Assembly: GCA_002118135.1 (NCBI GenBank)
Contig: BDIU01000214.1
Coordinates: 1 to 64,000 of the forward strand
Source: Trebouxia sp. TZW2008
Taxonomy: Eukaryota > Chlorophyta > Trebouxiophyceae > Trebouxiales > Trebouxiaceae
Direction: 5' to 3'
DNA: 64,000 bases
Position 1 is the first letter of the stretch. Each line of letters starts with the position of its first letter. This document shows, piece by piece, positions 37,858 through 49,800 of this stretch. The notes below the pieces were generated by a model. It was given only the letters and a program-made list of their open reading frames with translations, was not told where the DNA came from and did no database searches. The position numbers were made by a program, and so were the translations under genes.

Positions 37858-38450
37858 ATGTCGAGGTTGACGGCAGCCTTGACGCCGACTACAGCGTTCG
37901 CCGGCGCACAGCAGTCAAGGCAAAGAGCAAGTCCCTGCGCAGGTATGCAGCCTGCGTGAGACGTTGACCAGCTCAGCCGCCTGACTGCATTGATGTCTAC
38001 CTTGGTCTAGATGTACCGCCGCGGCCCTGAGACCTGGGCATTGTTGCAGGTCACATACTGAGCTCACGTCGACACATAGCACGGAGACAACTGCAGCTAT
38101 GCGACGCTGCTAAGCTGCAATTTGTGCGTGGCGTCGATGAGCCCTGTGTGCCAGATGTCAAGCTGACGCGATCGAAAGACGGAACCTCTGGCACAGCCAC
38201 TTTTGTCTTTGACACGCCTTCAATATTTGACTCTTCAGAGGAGCTTGGCGACGTCACGGGCCTGTACATGTTAGATGACGAAGGAGAGTTCTCAACTGTT
38301 GACGTCATAGCCAAATTCAAGAACGGCAAGCCAGACAGAGTTGAGGCCAAATACATAATGCGCAGTGCCTTTGAGTGGGACAGGTTCATGCGCTTCATGG
38401 AGCGCTATGCGGAGCAGCAGGGACTTGGGTTCCAAAAGGTACGAGATTGA
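37858..38450 (+). CDS. PSB28: Photosystem II assembly factor Psb28, plastid-targeted
   Basis: Two exons (37858-37942 and 38050-38450) join in phase to 161 aa. The first 45 or so residues (MSRLTAALTPTTAFAGAQQS onward) are a Ser/Thr/Arg-rich transit peptide. The mature part covers the whole Psb28 family: LQFVRGVDEPCVPDVKLTRS, GTATFVFDTPSIFD, GLYMLDDEGE, AKFKNGKPDRVEAKY, and the hallmark WDRFMRFMERYAEQQGLGF. Psb28 binds CP47-containing photosystem II assembly intermediates at the thylakoid. The stop follows KVRD; alternatively AAG|GTACGA is a donor, but the length is already right. Confidence 0.95.
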
Positions 38451-39325
38451 TCATGCTGTTCCGCATTTCTGTGAGCAGTACTTGCAAAAGCTGTGCAGCA
38501 AGGGCATGCACTGATGCTGCAGCATGTCTTGTGCTTGTTAATGCTATGCGTTGTCTGCTGATGCGGGTCACAGCTGTGTTCACAATTGTGTGCTTTGCTA
38601 CAGAGCAAGTGATTGCAGCTACAATCAACTTCAGCCTACATGCACTGGGATTTTGCACAAAATGTGCCAGACCACTAGGCATACTGGCCTAAGTCTGGCA
38701 GGCATAGAGCAAATGGGATACAGCCAGCATGTCCGTCAAAGCTACAGCTTCAAAGCCAATGCATGCAGTCACGTCAGTGGGATTCATGATAGCCTACAAA
38801 GTGTTGCAGATGGGGACAAGCGTGTTCCAATCGCTATGAATCTGTAGAGCAGCCAGGCAAACAGCTTCTGGTCAACTTTTGTCGGTGCACTGGCGTTGCA
38901 ACTGCAGCTGAAGTGCATGCATGACTGTGCCGCTTCATATCTTTGACACGATGGTCTGCCTGCACCCGATGTATGTCGATCACTGACAGGACCTTGCAAC
39001 TTCATTGACTTATCTTGAGGCATCAAAATGTTCAAGTTGCTCTGACACATGGAAATACCCAACTAGTGACGAGCCCCAATATCACGACGTTAATGCATTC
39101 TGAGCGTCTGTAATGCTCATGGTCATTATGATTGCATAGCGTGGATGCTGTAAAAGGTCTGCTTGATGTGGTGCGCCTGCAAGTGACGTGGGCAACAGTT
39201 GTCCTCAGCCTTCATCAACATTCAGTGATTTCACTCTGGGCATTACGATATCTTTCAAAAGATCGCAGGTTTTGCAAACACAATACACAGCTGAGCTCAG
39301 GTCAGCCTCCATGCACAGGTCAGAA
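38451..39325. other. Convergent intergenic region, Psb28 / TBC1D20
   Basis: About 875 bp with no recognisable exon; 3' UTRs of both genes are expected. Confidence 0.45.
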
Positions 39326-42300
39326 TCACAGAACCATATTACCCAGCTGAGCAGCTAGCTGATTTTGACCAATAGCAGCAATAGCAATCACGGCAGCAGA
39401 TCCCAGCACTAATGTCAAGAGCATGCCTTTTCGCCTAGTCGCAGGGCCAGTAAAGAAATGCCGCCAGAAGTGCAGAGGGTATTTGGGTAAGGTCCCTGCA
39501 AGCAACATGCACATTTGGTACCACAGCAATCTAGCTTTGCTTGCCATAACTGGAAGAATGATGAGTGCAAGCAAACGCAAGGAAAGCTCATGATTTCCAT
39601 GATTCCCGAAAATGCATGCCATGCACATGCCGCAACAAGACAATGACATAGCTTGCACGAAAACTTGTCACGGACGTTGTGCAGACATCACTTACCTTCT
39701 GCCTTGGGTTGATCAGGTACATGCCAGTGCCCATCCTCAATGTATGCATCTGCCTCTGTAGAACTGCACCAGCATCATTGCAGTCAGAGACGATCTTGAT
39801 TGCGATCAGCAAATTCATTCTGCTTTCTGATTGCAACAAGAAGGCAAAGTCTGCTTGCGTGTAATGAAGTTTGGTGATGGGGCATGCCATCTGCTTCAAT
39901 CTCAACAACTGACATTGAGTGCTTGCTGCCTGCTTTCAGCGCTCGCAGGCGGCAGACATTGACAGCACAGACGCTGCAGCTTCAGCGGCAGCAGCAGCCA
40001 GCCACAGATGCTATCAAACCTTGTAACAAATTGCTTTGATCCTATCCACATGCATTGGCTTTGGCATTGTTTGATGTCTTCGGACACTGTTTTGCCCAAG
40101 ATATAAAACCAACTGATTCAGCAGCCTTGCAATGGCATATAGGTACAGGGTTGACAAGCTGATCATCGCCATAAACAGATTGCCCCTTGAAACAGTAGCA
40201 CATGCTTTGCCACAGTGCCTGTGCTTGCTGTACACATGAACAAACAAGTCAAGCTCACCATGTAAAGTTCAGCCTAGCTTTGGTTGCAAGCTTGTGAGGA
40301 GGGCATTGCTTGTACAGCATAGCCGCTTGCTGGCACAGCTCATCAGCGGACATCTGACCTAACACAGGCAGGTTGGTCAATAGCCTGTGCAGCTCAGCTG
40401 GGTCAGGCTCACACGCTAGTACCTGCTTCCTGGCACCCTGCAAACAGCAAAAGATGAATCAGCACGGCGACATGCTGCAATGCTAACCATGACTTGATGG
40501 GCACTGAGGTGAATGAGCATGCAGCCAAAAGCAGTATGCAGGCTGCCTATGTTCACCTTCATGTATCATTTGTTGACATCAAAGTTGATGACATAATTGC
40601 ATGACGGACCCGGGGTCAGAATGACCTGGTCAGGTGCAGCAAGTGGCTGACATGCAGAAGATCAGCCCACAATACAGCCAACAAGCAGATGCAGGTGCTG
40701 GATGTGCATCACACTGCAAGTACAATGACATGGAATTGCTGTTGCATCGCGTGTCAGACACATCTATGCTTGGCAACCTTGCGATCTCAGCATAGGTACA
40801 TGGCAACCATCTGCCTCCGTGCAGTCGTCTGAACAAATGAACAGTTCTGGCAATGGAAACACAGAGCAGACCATTGTCTTGGGGTGTAGTCTGCAAGCTT
40901 TGACCTTGGCAATTTATTCTTTGACGGTGTTCACTTACACATAGCTCCTGCTCATCTACCTTGATGACAACAGAAGTGGCAAAAAGGGTCATGAGAGGGT
41001 GGGCCGCCATGAACAGGTCAAACAGGCGGCTGATGCGCTGCAGGTTGTGCATTTTGGCCTTGTCCAATCGTGGCCAGTCAGTTGTATGTGATTGTGGCTC
41101 AATTCCCTTGATGACAACACCAATGGCATACAGGGGCATGAGAGGGTGGGCAGCCATGAATAGTTCAAAGAGGCGGCTGATGTGCTGCAGGGTGTCCACG
41201 CTGTGGGCAGACCAGGTGATGAACCAGCCCAAAGCAAGGAAGGCCGGTACCTCTACAGATTGACACTTTCCATTCTCCAACTGGTGGTGTCTTTCGTCCA
41301 GTCATACATGACTGTTGTTCACCTTGATGACAACAGCAGTGGCATACAGGGGCATGAGAGGGTGGGCTGCCATGAACAAGTCAAAGAGGCGGCTGATGTG
41401 CTGCAGGTTGTCCACACTGTGGGCAAACCAGGTGATAAACCAGCCCAAGGCGAAGAAGGGCGGCACCTCTGCCGCTGCCAGCTGCTCATACACTTCTGCG
41501 TCAGCCTTCACAGGCAGCAACATACTGAGGCTGTGCTAGTAATGATGCTGATGCTGACACTGATGCCGATGCTAGCGATAAATCTTATGTCAATGGTAAC
41601 AATAGTGCTAATGCTAATGACAATGCTGATGCTAGTCATGATGTCAATGCTGATAGTGATGCTGATCCTCTCCTGCTGCTGCAGTTTGCATTCATGGTAT
41701 ATTGCTTGTGCATTCACGCCTCACGTTGCTGCTGTCAAAGCTATCTACATTGCCTGTGCGGGAAATGCTGCTGTTCATGTGGCAACGGAAGACGTATTAC
41801 AAGCAGGCCAGCGTGACAGCATGCAGAAGCAAAGGATTGTGCAAAACTAGACAGGGACAAGGTGTGCATCAGAGTTTGTGCAATGGCTGCATTACCAGTC
41901 AACCCCGTCGCTGTGAGGTTGACATGAGCTAGTTGCTCATGGCACAAGAACTCATGCATGTTTCTTGATCACATGATGACCAAACAACGTACACTACATG
42001 ATGATATTGTCTGTTTGAGTCAGACCTCACCTCCTTTAAGATGGGCATCAACAGGCCTAACAGCTCTAGTACGGCATCCAAGGTGGATCTGCAGAAGCAG
42101 TACCATTTTCCTCATTTGCAATGGCTGCATGCGGCAAGCTACCTCCATTGCAACATAAGAGAGATGACACAGATCACATACTGACAAACAAACCAAAGAC
42201 CTTTATCCTGTGTCATCATTGCTGAGTGCTAAGCATGAATTGAGCTGGCTTTGTGTGATCTTGATGCTCTCAAACACATGCAGGCATGTCTGACTGAGCA

Positions 42301-43067
42301 AGATGTGTGTCTGTACCTGGTACAGTCGCGCAGCTGACACATGCTGAGATGTGTCAAAGTCTGGTAAGCTGCTTTGTCTCCCATGTTCAGCAGCAAGACT
42401 GAAGCAATGTCATGCAGCCCTTGGTAATAAAAGACACTGCCCTCTTGGCCACACACTGTTGCGTCTAGCACAAAATGCAGCTCCTTTCGCTTCTTCTCGC
42501 GCTGCGCGTCTGTCCAGCCTGTGAAGCAAATTGGCGCTGTGTACAAATTCGAACCTGCTGGTTATGCGCTTTGCGCTTGTAATGGCAACAAACCTTCTGT
42601 CCATGCCCACAATGACCGCTGTACATCGACATCCACAACACTGCTGTCTCGATGCTTGCCAACTTTGTGATCGTCAAAGGACTCTGTGTTTTGTTCGGCG
42701 CCCAAAAGCAACGGCCACACGCGCGCACGTATCTGTAAAGCAAAGCTTTATAGTTGCTGGTGACTGACACAGATCACACTGTGCTTGAAGTGTACAGCGT
42801 TACTTGCAGCGAGATCACCTCGTTGTTCACAAGACCTCGAACAGCGGCCAATTTACGCAACTGTTGCAGATCTACCTGCAGGACCGCGACCCAACGCGTG
42901 TGTCAAGACTTTGTATAGGATCCAGGCAAAAAGGGTAGATACGATAACGGCACCTCTGGCTGGTCGAGGGCCTTGTTGACCTCTCTGATAGTGTCTTGCT
43001 CGCGTTCTTTGGCTTCCGCTGACTCTTGTTTCGATTTTGGGCCAAGTTTGCGCTTATGAATTGCCAT
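39326..43067 (-). CDS. TBC1D20: TBC1D20-type Rab GTPase-activating protein
   Basis: Traced exons are 43067-42954, 42875-42804, 42732-42594, 42518-42317, 42088-42031, 41505-41323, 40437-40259, then 39755-39696 and 39495-39326. The order agrees with animal TBC1D20: IRARVWPLLLG (TBC start), FYYQGLHDIASVLLLNMGD (the YYQGxHD glutamine motif), LDAVLELLGLLMPILKE, FALGWFITWFAHSVDN, LFDLFMAAHPLMPLY, then LHRLLTNLPVL. A C-terminal hydrophobic helix (LLTLVLGSAAVIAIAAIG) anchors it, as in TBC1D20 at the ER. Expected role: GAP for Rab1/Ypt1 (or Rab18) at the ER-Golgi. The arginine finger (IxxDxxR) region corresponds to VVDVDVQRSLW. At least one exon between 40259 and 39755 is unresolved: phases demand a linker I could not place. 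The exon at 41323-41505 has two extra copies. Confidence 0.88.
40957..41254 (-). repeat. Two downstream copies of the TBC1D20 FMAAHPLMPLY exon
   Basis: Copy B (41101-41254) repeats VPAFLALGWFITWSAHSVD through AAHPLMPLYAIGVVIK, but its donor reads AAG|GGAATT, so it is broken. Copy C (40957-41046) keeps only the last third (ISRLFDLFMAAHPLMTLFAT) but has a donor-like end (TGT|GTAAGT). The intact exon is 41323-41505, upstream of both. Confidence 0.9.
41540..41665. repeat. Degenerate ATGCTG/AATGCTGAT satellite
   Basis: About 125 bp built from imperfect ATGCTGATG/AATGCTAATG words in the TBC1D20 intron. All frames stay open through it, which is an artefact of the triplet repeat. Confidence 0.8.
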
Positions 43068-43395
43068 GCTTAACCGGTCGCGATCCGCACAAGCTCATTT
43101 CGCAAGCGCCGTATAAGCATGGTTCAGCGCGCGCTGTTGATATTCTTTGAACGCGATTGAGATGCCGGCTCCTACTTGCGGTGCAAACCTTCTGTGCAGA
43201 GATGCACCCCAGTTTGCAGTCCCTCTAAGTAGGCGTTTTGACTTAGGCGACAAACGTAACGACTGCTGCGGGACTAGTGCGGGGCGCTTGCGGGGCAACC
43301 CTAGCACAAGGCAAATTTGCCAATTGGCAGCAGAAGTTATGGGGGTGCAACATGGTGATACTGTACACAGTTGCCCATGCGCAAGTTTGGTAGGC
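43068..43395. other. 5' flank of TBC1D20
   Basis: Probable promoter and 5' UTR of TBC1D20. Open frames on both strands here show no family similarity. Confidence 0.4.
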
Positions 43396-43620
43396 CTAGC
43401 CCCCGGGATCTAGATTGCCAGCCCTTAGAAAGGCAACTGGTTTGCTGTCGCCTCTCATCCATGACAGCAGCAGGTTCAGAATATTGATGGACCCGTTGAC
43501 GTCGCGGTTCCATATCATGCGGTTACATTCTGTGTTGTTGCACAGCCGCACTCCATAGTCCCTTTGGCGTCTGCGTTTCTCATTGTCTGCAAGCATTTCA
43601 AAAGCCCGGTCAAGACAAGA
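43396..43620 (-). pseudogene. C-terminal remnant of a Fanzor/TnpB-like nuclease
   Basis: The minus-strand frame reads RRQRDYGVRLCNNTECNRM, then NRDVNGSINILNLLLSWM and DSKPVAFLR before a stop at 43396. The second half of a zinc ribbon (C-x4-C) followed at once by NRDVN and a short Leu-rich helix is the signature end of TnpB-family proteins: the last RuvC Asp lies in RDVN. In eukaryotes such genes are Fanzors, carried by DNA transposons and giant viruses. The rest of the protein (RuvC I and II) is absent: upstream on this strand the ABCB gene starts within 220 bp. A TTGCAG acceptor-like site at the left edge may mark an exon boundary. Probably a fragment of an old insertion in the TBC1D20/ABCB divergent spacer. 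The family call rests on motif memory. Confidence 0.62.
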
Positions 43621-43832
43621 AGACAAGACGCACAGTAGACATGTGCAGACAGGCGAGCACTGTGTAGTAAAGTGCCACACGTGTGGACGTAACGCACACT
43701 TTAAGCCCGTGTGGTAGAATAGACAAGCAGCTTCACCTGCATTTGGCGCTGCAGCGCCATGACTGCCGTACTCGGCACGACGCATCCGCTGCAGCACCCT
43801 GGTTGCAACGTTAATATCTGATCGTCAGTTGC

Positions 43833-46800
43833 ATGTCGGCTCCACTGATCAACGATACCGTTGCTCAGCCACGCCCGGCTGATATCCTCAACAACGGTAT
43901 CACGAATGCCGTTGATGTCGACAAGGTGCCCGAAACCATGGGCGACGTCCCTCCCGAAAAAGCGACCAAGAAAGCCAAAGAAAAAGCACCAACGGTTCCG
44001 TACTACAGGCTTTTCAGGTACAAAACAAGATATATATGCCTGATCAGTCTGCAACCGTGGAGACCGCTGACAGTCGTCATGCGTGCAGTCATGCTGACAG
44101 ACTGGATTTGGCCTTGATGAGTCTGGGCTTCTTAGGCGCCGCTGTCAATGGTGTGCCTTCCCTGCCAAGCAACAGCTGATATATAGCTGCAAAAGTTTAA
44201 AAACAAGTGAATGTCAACCTTTAGTGTTATCAGCGTCCATGTTGCATGTTGTGTTTTCAACGCCAATGATTGCTGAAGTGCTTCAGCACGCCACATGCAA
44301 GCACTTGCATATCCTAAACATGACATGCAAGTATATATCACACACATATATACGCACTACTTCAAACATCCCAAACCAACCGCACTGTCTGATCATTGCC
44401 TTGACTTGCCTATCTTGGTAAGTGTAAGGCCCTCCATGAAGTTCAGGACAAGACCTGCAGCTGCTCTGCACAATTGATTTGTATATACAGGTGCTACATT
44501 CCCAATGTTTTCCATCATCTTTGGCAACGTGTTGAATGCACTGGGAGGCTCCCCTACCATAGCTGAGCTTGTACATCAAGTCAACAAGGTGACTAGACTC
44601 CTCATTCCATGCATCAGACAATCTGACTGTGATGCTGAAGACAAGCCAGCCTGGCAAGACAGTACGCAGGCCACACACACCTAGCACCCGTGCTTATGCT
44701 GAAGATTGTGTGTATATGCAGATTTGCCTCTACTTTCTTTACCTGGCCATTGTTGCCTTTGTTGCCTCATATGCTGAAGTGGGCCTGTGGATGTGGACAG
44801 GTCAGTTGCCTCTCTGACCTGCATTCTCTGCTGCTGCATCGCGCGCGCCAGATCTAGATTGGAGGTGCACAGCGCTTGTGGATCTCAGTCTGTTGCTTGT
44901 CCTGGTGCCAAGTATGCAATCAGAGAGCACTTGGAAGTGCATGCAAGCTCCAGCACAGGACCAGTGTACATCAGCAGTCTTGTGCATCAAGGAGTTACAG
45001 AAGGACACATTTACATGAGCATGGCAACACCATGCAAACTTGCAATAGCTGCTGCACAAATTGAAAATGACCATGAGTGAAAAATCCACAATACAACGTC
45101 AAGCAAGCTTGAAGCACTGCAAGCCTGAAGTTGGCATGGCAGCTTTGCATGCAAAACATAAAGTTCTTGATGTCAACGTGATGTGGGGAAGCTGTACCTG
45201 TCAGCTTGCCACTGTACCATGCTGCATGAACTGCCTTGAATTGCTGCACCAGGTGTTGGACAAGCCAGCAGGTTATGCCATGCCTACCAGTGCGTCAGTG
45301 CTGCTTAAAAGTGCTTTGCGTTGTTGTATCAAGTGTGCGGCAAGCCTTCAACTTGCTCCTAAGTGTCTTACTTGGTTGCAACAGGTGTGAGGCAGGCCAA
45401 CAGGATGCGGCATGCCTATCTGGCGTCTGTGCTGCAGCAGGAGGTGGCCTACTTTGATGTAGAGGCCAGCAGCGGCAAGCTGCTGCATGGCCTAAATGAG
45501 GACATTGTCACAGTCCAAGAAGCCATTGGCGAGAAAGTGGGCAACTTTGTGCACCACCTGTTCACCTTCCTGGTGGGGGTTGCCATAGGTCAGCTGAGAC
45601 GCCTTGTCAAGGCGTTGTGGGAATGTGCTGTTACCTAGCTCGTTGCTAATGTTAGCCACAGCGCTACATGCAGCATTCATCATAAATGTTTACAGCGGCC
45701 TAGCGCAACGCATATTGCTTTCTCTGGAAGCCCCTGAATTTGTTTGAGATTTTAATTCAAGGGCTTAATCTGCGCTGTTCACATGAGACTTGCATGCCTG
45801 GAACTAGATGCGACGATATAATGCTTGCAAACACGATAGCTGCGCTGAACCAAGCACAGGCCTTTATCAGAGATATTCATCCGCGTCTTAGAATGCCAAA
45901 AAAGCATATAGTTTTGTGAACTCAAGAACAAACTGCGCAAGTTCTGCCATTCTGCCATGCAGCTTTTGCCAAGGGCTGGGACTTGACCCTAGTTGTGCTG
46001 GCGCTGGTGCCAGTCCTGGCTGTTGTGGCAGGCGGAATTGCCATTGTAGTGGGCAAGAACACCAGCCAGCAAAGCGAGGCATACGGCGTCGCCAATGGCA
46101 TTGCTTCAGAGGCCTTAGCAGCTATCAGAACTGTGCTGTCATTCAATGGTGAAGAAGGGACACTTAGGCGCTACGGCATGAGCCTGAACAAGCCCATGCA
46201 AGTGGGTATCAAGGGAGGAGCGCTGAATGGGATTACCATTGGATGTACCAATCTGGTGTTCTTGTGTGCATATGCCCTGGCTATGTGGTATGGTGGCACG
46301 CGCATCAGGGCAGGCAAATACTCTGGTAAGCTTCTGTTGTCACTGTTCAGCTGCTGACTAGCGTCCTTGTGGCTTGATGCTGCTATTTGGCTGTGGTGAG
46401 TTTACATTCGCCAGCTGTTGCATTGCCCAGTTTAGATTGGGTCAACATGCTCTGGCTGTACGCATGATGTGTGCCATGATGTTGACAAGTTCAAGTCATG
46501 TCAACATGCTCTCAGTGTACGCTTGGTGTGTGCCATCATGTCACGGAGTTGCCCGCTGGATGCCTGAAGCTGCTTGATGCTCCACATTGAAGAATGGGTG
46601 CGTGATTCTGCTGACAGTCTCAGTTTGAGGTCTCTGCTGCGAGCTGCGCAAACCTTGCAAGATACCCTGGCAAGATGTTTGTACACAATGATAAGCAATA
46701 CATGGTCAACGGCACTTGTAATCACAATCACCTTCTGGTTAAGAGCCTAAAGCACAATCATGACAGCAATGATAGTAATCTGTAACTTCCAGCACAGGTG

Positions 46801-49800
46801 TATACGGTCTCAGCCCTGGCTTGTCAGGCTGGCTTGCGCTTTGCAATGCGGACGCTCAAGCAAGCAAGCAATTGCCAATGCACAACAGCCAATGCACCAT
46901 GAGCAGTAGCCGTTACACTCAAGCAAAAATGCAATAGCTGTATGTGATGTTGCTGTTATACAGGAGGCGATGTGATGAGCACCCTTCTCGCAGTACTGAT
47001 AGGGGGTTTCGCCCTGACATCAACAGCACCCAACTTGCAGTACTTCCAGCGCGGCAAAGCCTCAGGAGCCAACATCTTGACTGTCATCACGCGCAAGCCA
47101 ACAGTCAATGAAGCAATGGAACCCACAGATAGTCAGCAGTAAACAGAGAACATCATGTGACGTTGCTGTCCTACAGGTGGAGATGTGATGAGCATCCTGT
47201 TAGCAGTGCTCATAGGGGGCTTTGCCCTGGGATCAGCAGCACCCAATCTGCAAAACTTCCAGCATGGCAAAGCCTCAGGAGTTAACATCTTGACTGTCGT
47301 TCAGTGCAAGCTGACAGTCAACCAAACAATGAAACCCGTATACGTTTATCAGTACACAGTAAATAGTGAACGATATGTGATTTTAGTGTCGTACAGGAGG
47401 CAATGTGATGAGCATCCTGCTAGCAGTGCTCATAGGGGGCTTTGCTCTGGGATCAGCAGCACCCAATCTGCAATACTTCCAGCGTGGCAAAGCCTCAGGA
47501 GCCAACATTTTGATTGTCATTAAGTGCAAGCCAACAGTCGATAATGCAATGCTGCCCATCAAGAGTCAGCAGCACACAGAAAACTATATACGGTCTTGTT
47601 GCCGCACAGGTGGAGATGTGATGAGCACCCTGCTAGCAGTGCTGATAGGGGGCTTTGCTCTGGGATCAGCAGCACCCAATTTGCAATACTTCCAACGCGG
47701 CAAAGCCTCAGGAGCCAACATCTTTACTGTCATCAAGCGCAAGCCAACAGTCAATGATGCAGAAGCACAAACAGCACCAGCAGCCTGCAATGGCAATGTT
47801 GAGCTGCGGAATGTGCACTTCGCATACCCTGCCAGGCCAGAAAACCCAGTTTTCAGAGATTTTTCATTGAAGGTTCCTGCTGGGAAGACGATTGCTCTGG
47901 TTGGGGAATCTGGCTCTGGTAAAAGCACTGTTGTGGGGCTCATTGAGCGCTTTTATGACCCACAGCAGGGACAGGCAAGATTTTGCTTCATATTGCCTCG
48001 AGTGCCAGTAACTGCCAGTCATAGTGCTCACCTGCAGCTGTGATAAAGTCTTTCATATCCCATGACAGTGATAGGCAAAATGATGTCCTTGACTGCTGAC
48101 ATGGAGTGCTTTCACCTGCAGCTGTATTGAAGGGAAGCAGCCAACTTGCGCTTAAATGTGCTACACTGCATGCTACAAACCTGCAACGATCCAGCTTTGC
48201 CTGGCTACGTAGTCAATCACTTGGCCAGTCTTACAGATCTATCAACTCGTTCTTCAGCCTGTCGCCGGCCACCAAGTGTTCAGCACAGCAGCTGGTCATG
48301 CAGGTGCTACTATATGGGGCAGATGCTCAGCATATGCTTCTTGCATGGCTGCAGAACATATGCCGCAACAACCAGCATCAGCATATGCAGAAGGCGACAC
48401 TCAATCTGAGCACAGCAGCTGTTCATGCAGGTTTTGCTAGATGGGTTAGATGTCCACCATCTACCTTTGGCATGGCTCAGGCGGCAGGTGGGCCTGGTCA
48501 GTCAGGAGCCTGTGTTGTTTGCCACCACCATCCGCCACAACATCCTCTTTGGCCGGCCTGATGCCAGCCATCAAGAAGTCGAAGAGGCCGCCAAGGCTGC
48601 AAATGCCCATAACTTCATTGTTGCGCTGCCAAATGGGTATGGTTGATTGTGCTTTTATAGATGGTGGCATTCTTGCTACAGCTTTGCTGCAACGATAGTT
48701 GCCAATCCTGCTCCTGCTAATACACAGTTGTCATTGCTGTACCTCATGGCATCAAGGCGTTTGTCTTGTTTGAAGTGAGCTGCCATCAGTTTCACAATGT
48801 CATGTACTGACAATTGGGCTCTGGCATAGTAAAAGCCCTGCTGAATCATGTCTTGCATGCTTGAGCCAATCCAAACTCGCAACTCTAGAGTGTACCTTTC
48901 ATGCATTGTCATCTGGCTTGCTGCTGCATGCAGGTACGAGACCGGCGTAGGAGAGAAGGGCATTCAGATGTCAGGAGGGCAGAAGCAGCGCATTGCCATC
49001 GCCAGAGCCATTCTTAAGAACCCCAAGGTCAGCACGCCTGTGATGTCTGGTCACCTTGCACTGAAAGCACGAACCCAGATGTGTACTGTAGTGAAACTCA
49101 TTTTCACCTTTGCTGTGTCTTGTGTGCTGGTCATCATGCGTCTGTGACAGAACTACAGCTGTCAAGGCATGTCTGCCGATGCTGCTCCTTCTTGCTGCTG
49201 TTTCGCTGCAGGGCACTGCAACCATACAACAATGCATTTGTGCAAATTGACTAGTCACATGTCATGTGCTTCAAGAGGATCAGTCACAAGAGATGTTTCA
49301 ACCTACTGACAACATGCTTGGTATGGTGGTCAGATGTCCACAAATATGCAGGTGCTGCTGCCAGATGAGGCTAGTGCGCTGGACAGTGACTCAAGGCCAG
49401 GAAAATGTCATGATGGTCTAGCAACAGCGTGACACTGACATATTCTTCGCAAGTGATTCAGCTGGCTGCACACTTGCAGGTTCTGTTGCTGGATGAGGCG
49501 ACCAGTGCGCTGAACAGTGACTCAAGGCCAATGACCGCAGCTTGACATGATGGTCTCGCAACAGCCTGATATTGTCATATGCTCAGCAAGTGATTCAGCT
49601 GTCTGCACATTTGCAGGTTCTGTTGCTGGATGAGGCAACCAGTGCGCTGGACAGTGAGTCAGAGAGGCTGGTCCAAGCAGCCCTGGAGGGCCTTATGGCG
49701 CACCGCACCACCCTGGTCATTGCACACCGCCTCTCCACCATCATGTCTGCTGACCTCATTGCAGGTGTGCCAAACTATTGTCGCTTGTGTTGCTTTCACC

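Noticed and set aside
41182..41850. Plus-strand open frame of 222 codons
   Set aside because: It is the antisense of the TBC1D20 exon copies followed by a triplet-type satellite, which keeps frames open.
46964..47546. Assembly error as the cause of the ABCB repeats
   Set aside because: The copies differ by substitutions and indels, have different truncation points and different intron ends, and similar arrays exist in five genes. A collapse or stutter in assembly would give identical copies.
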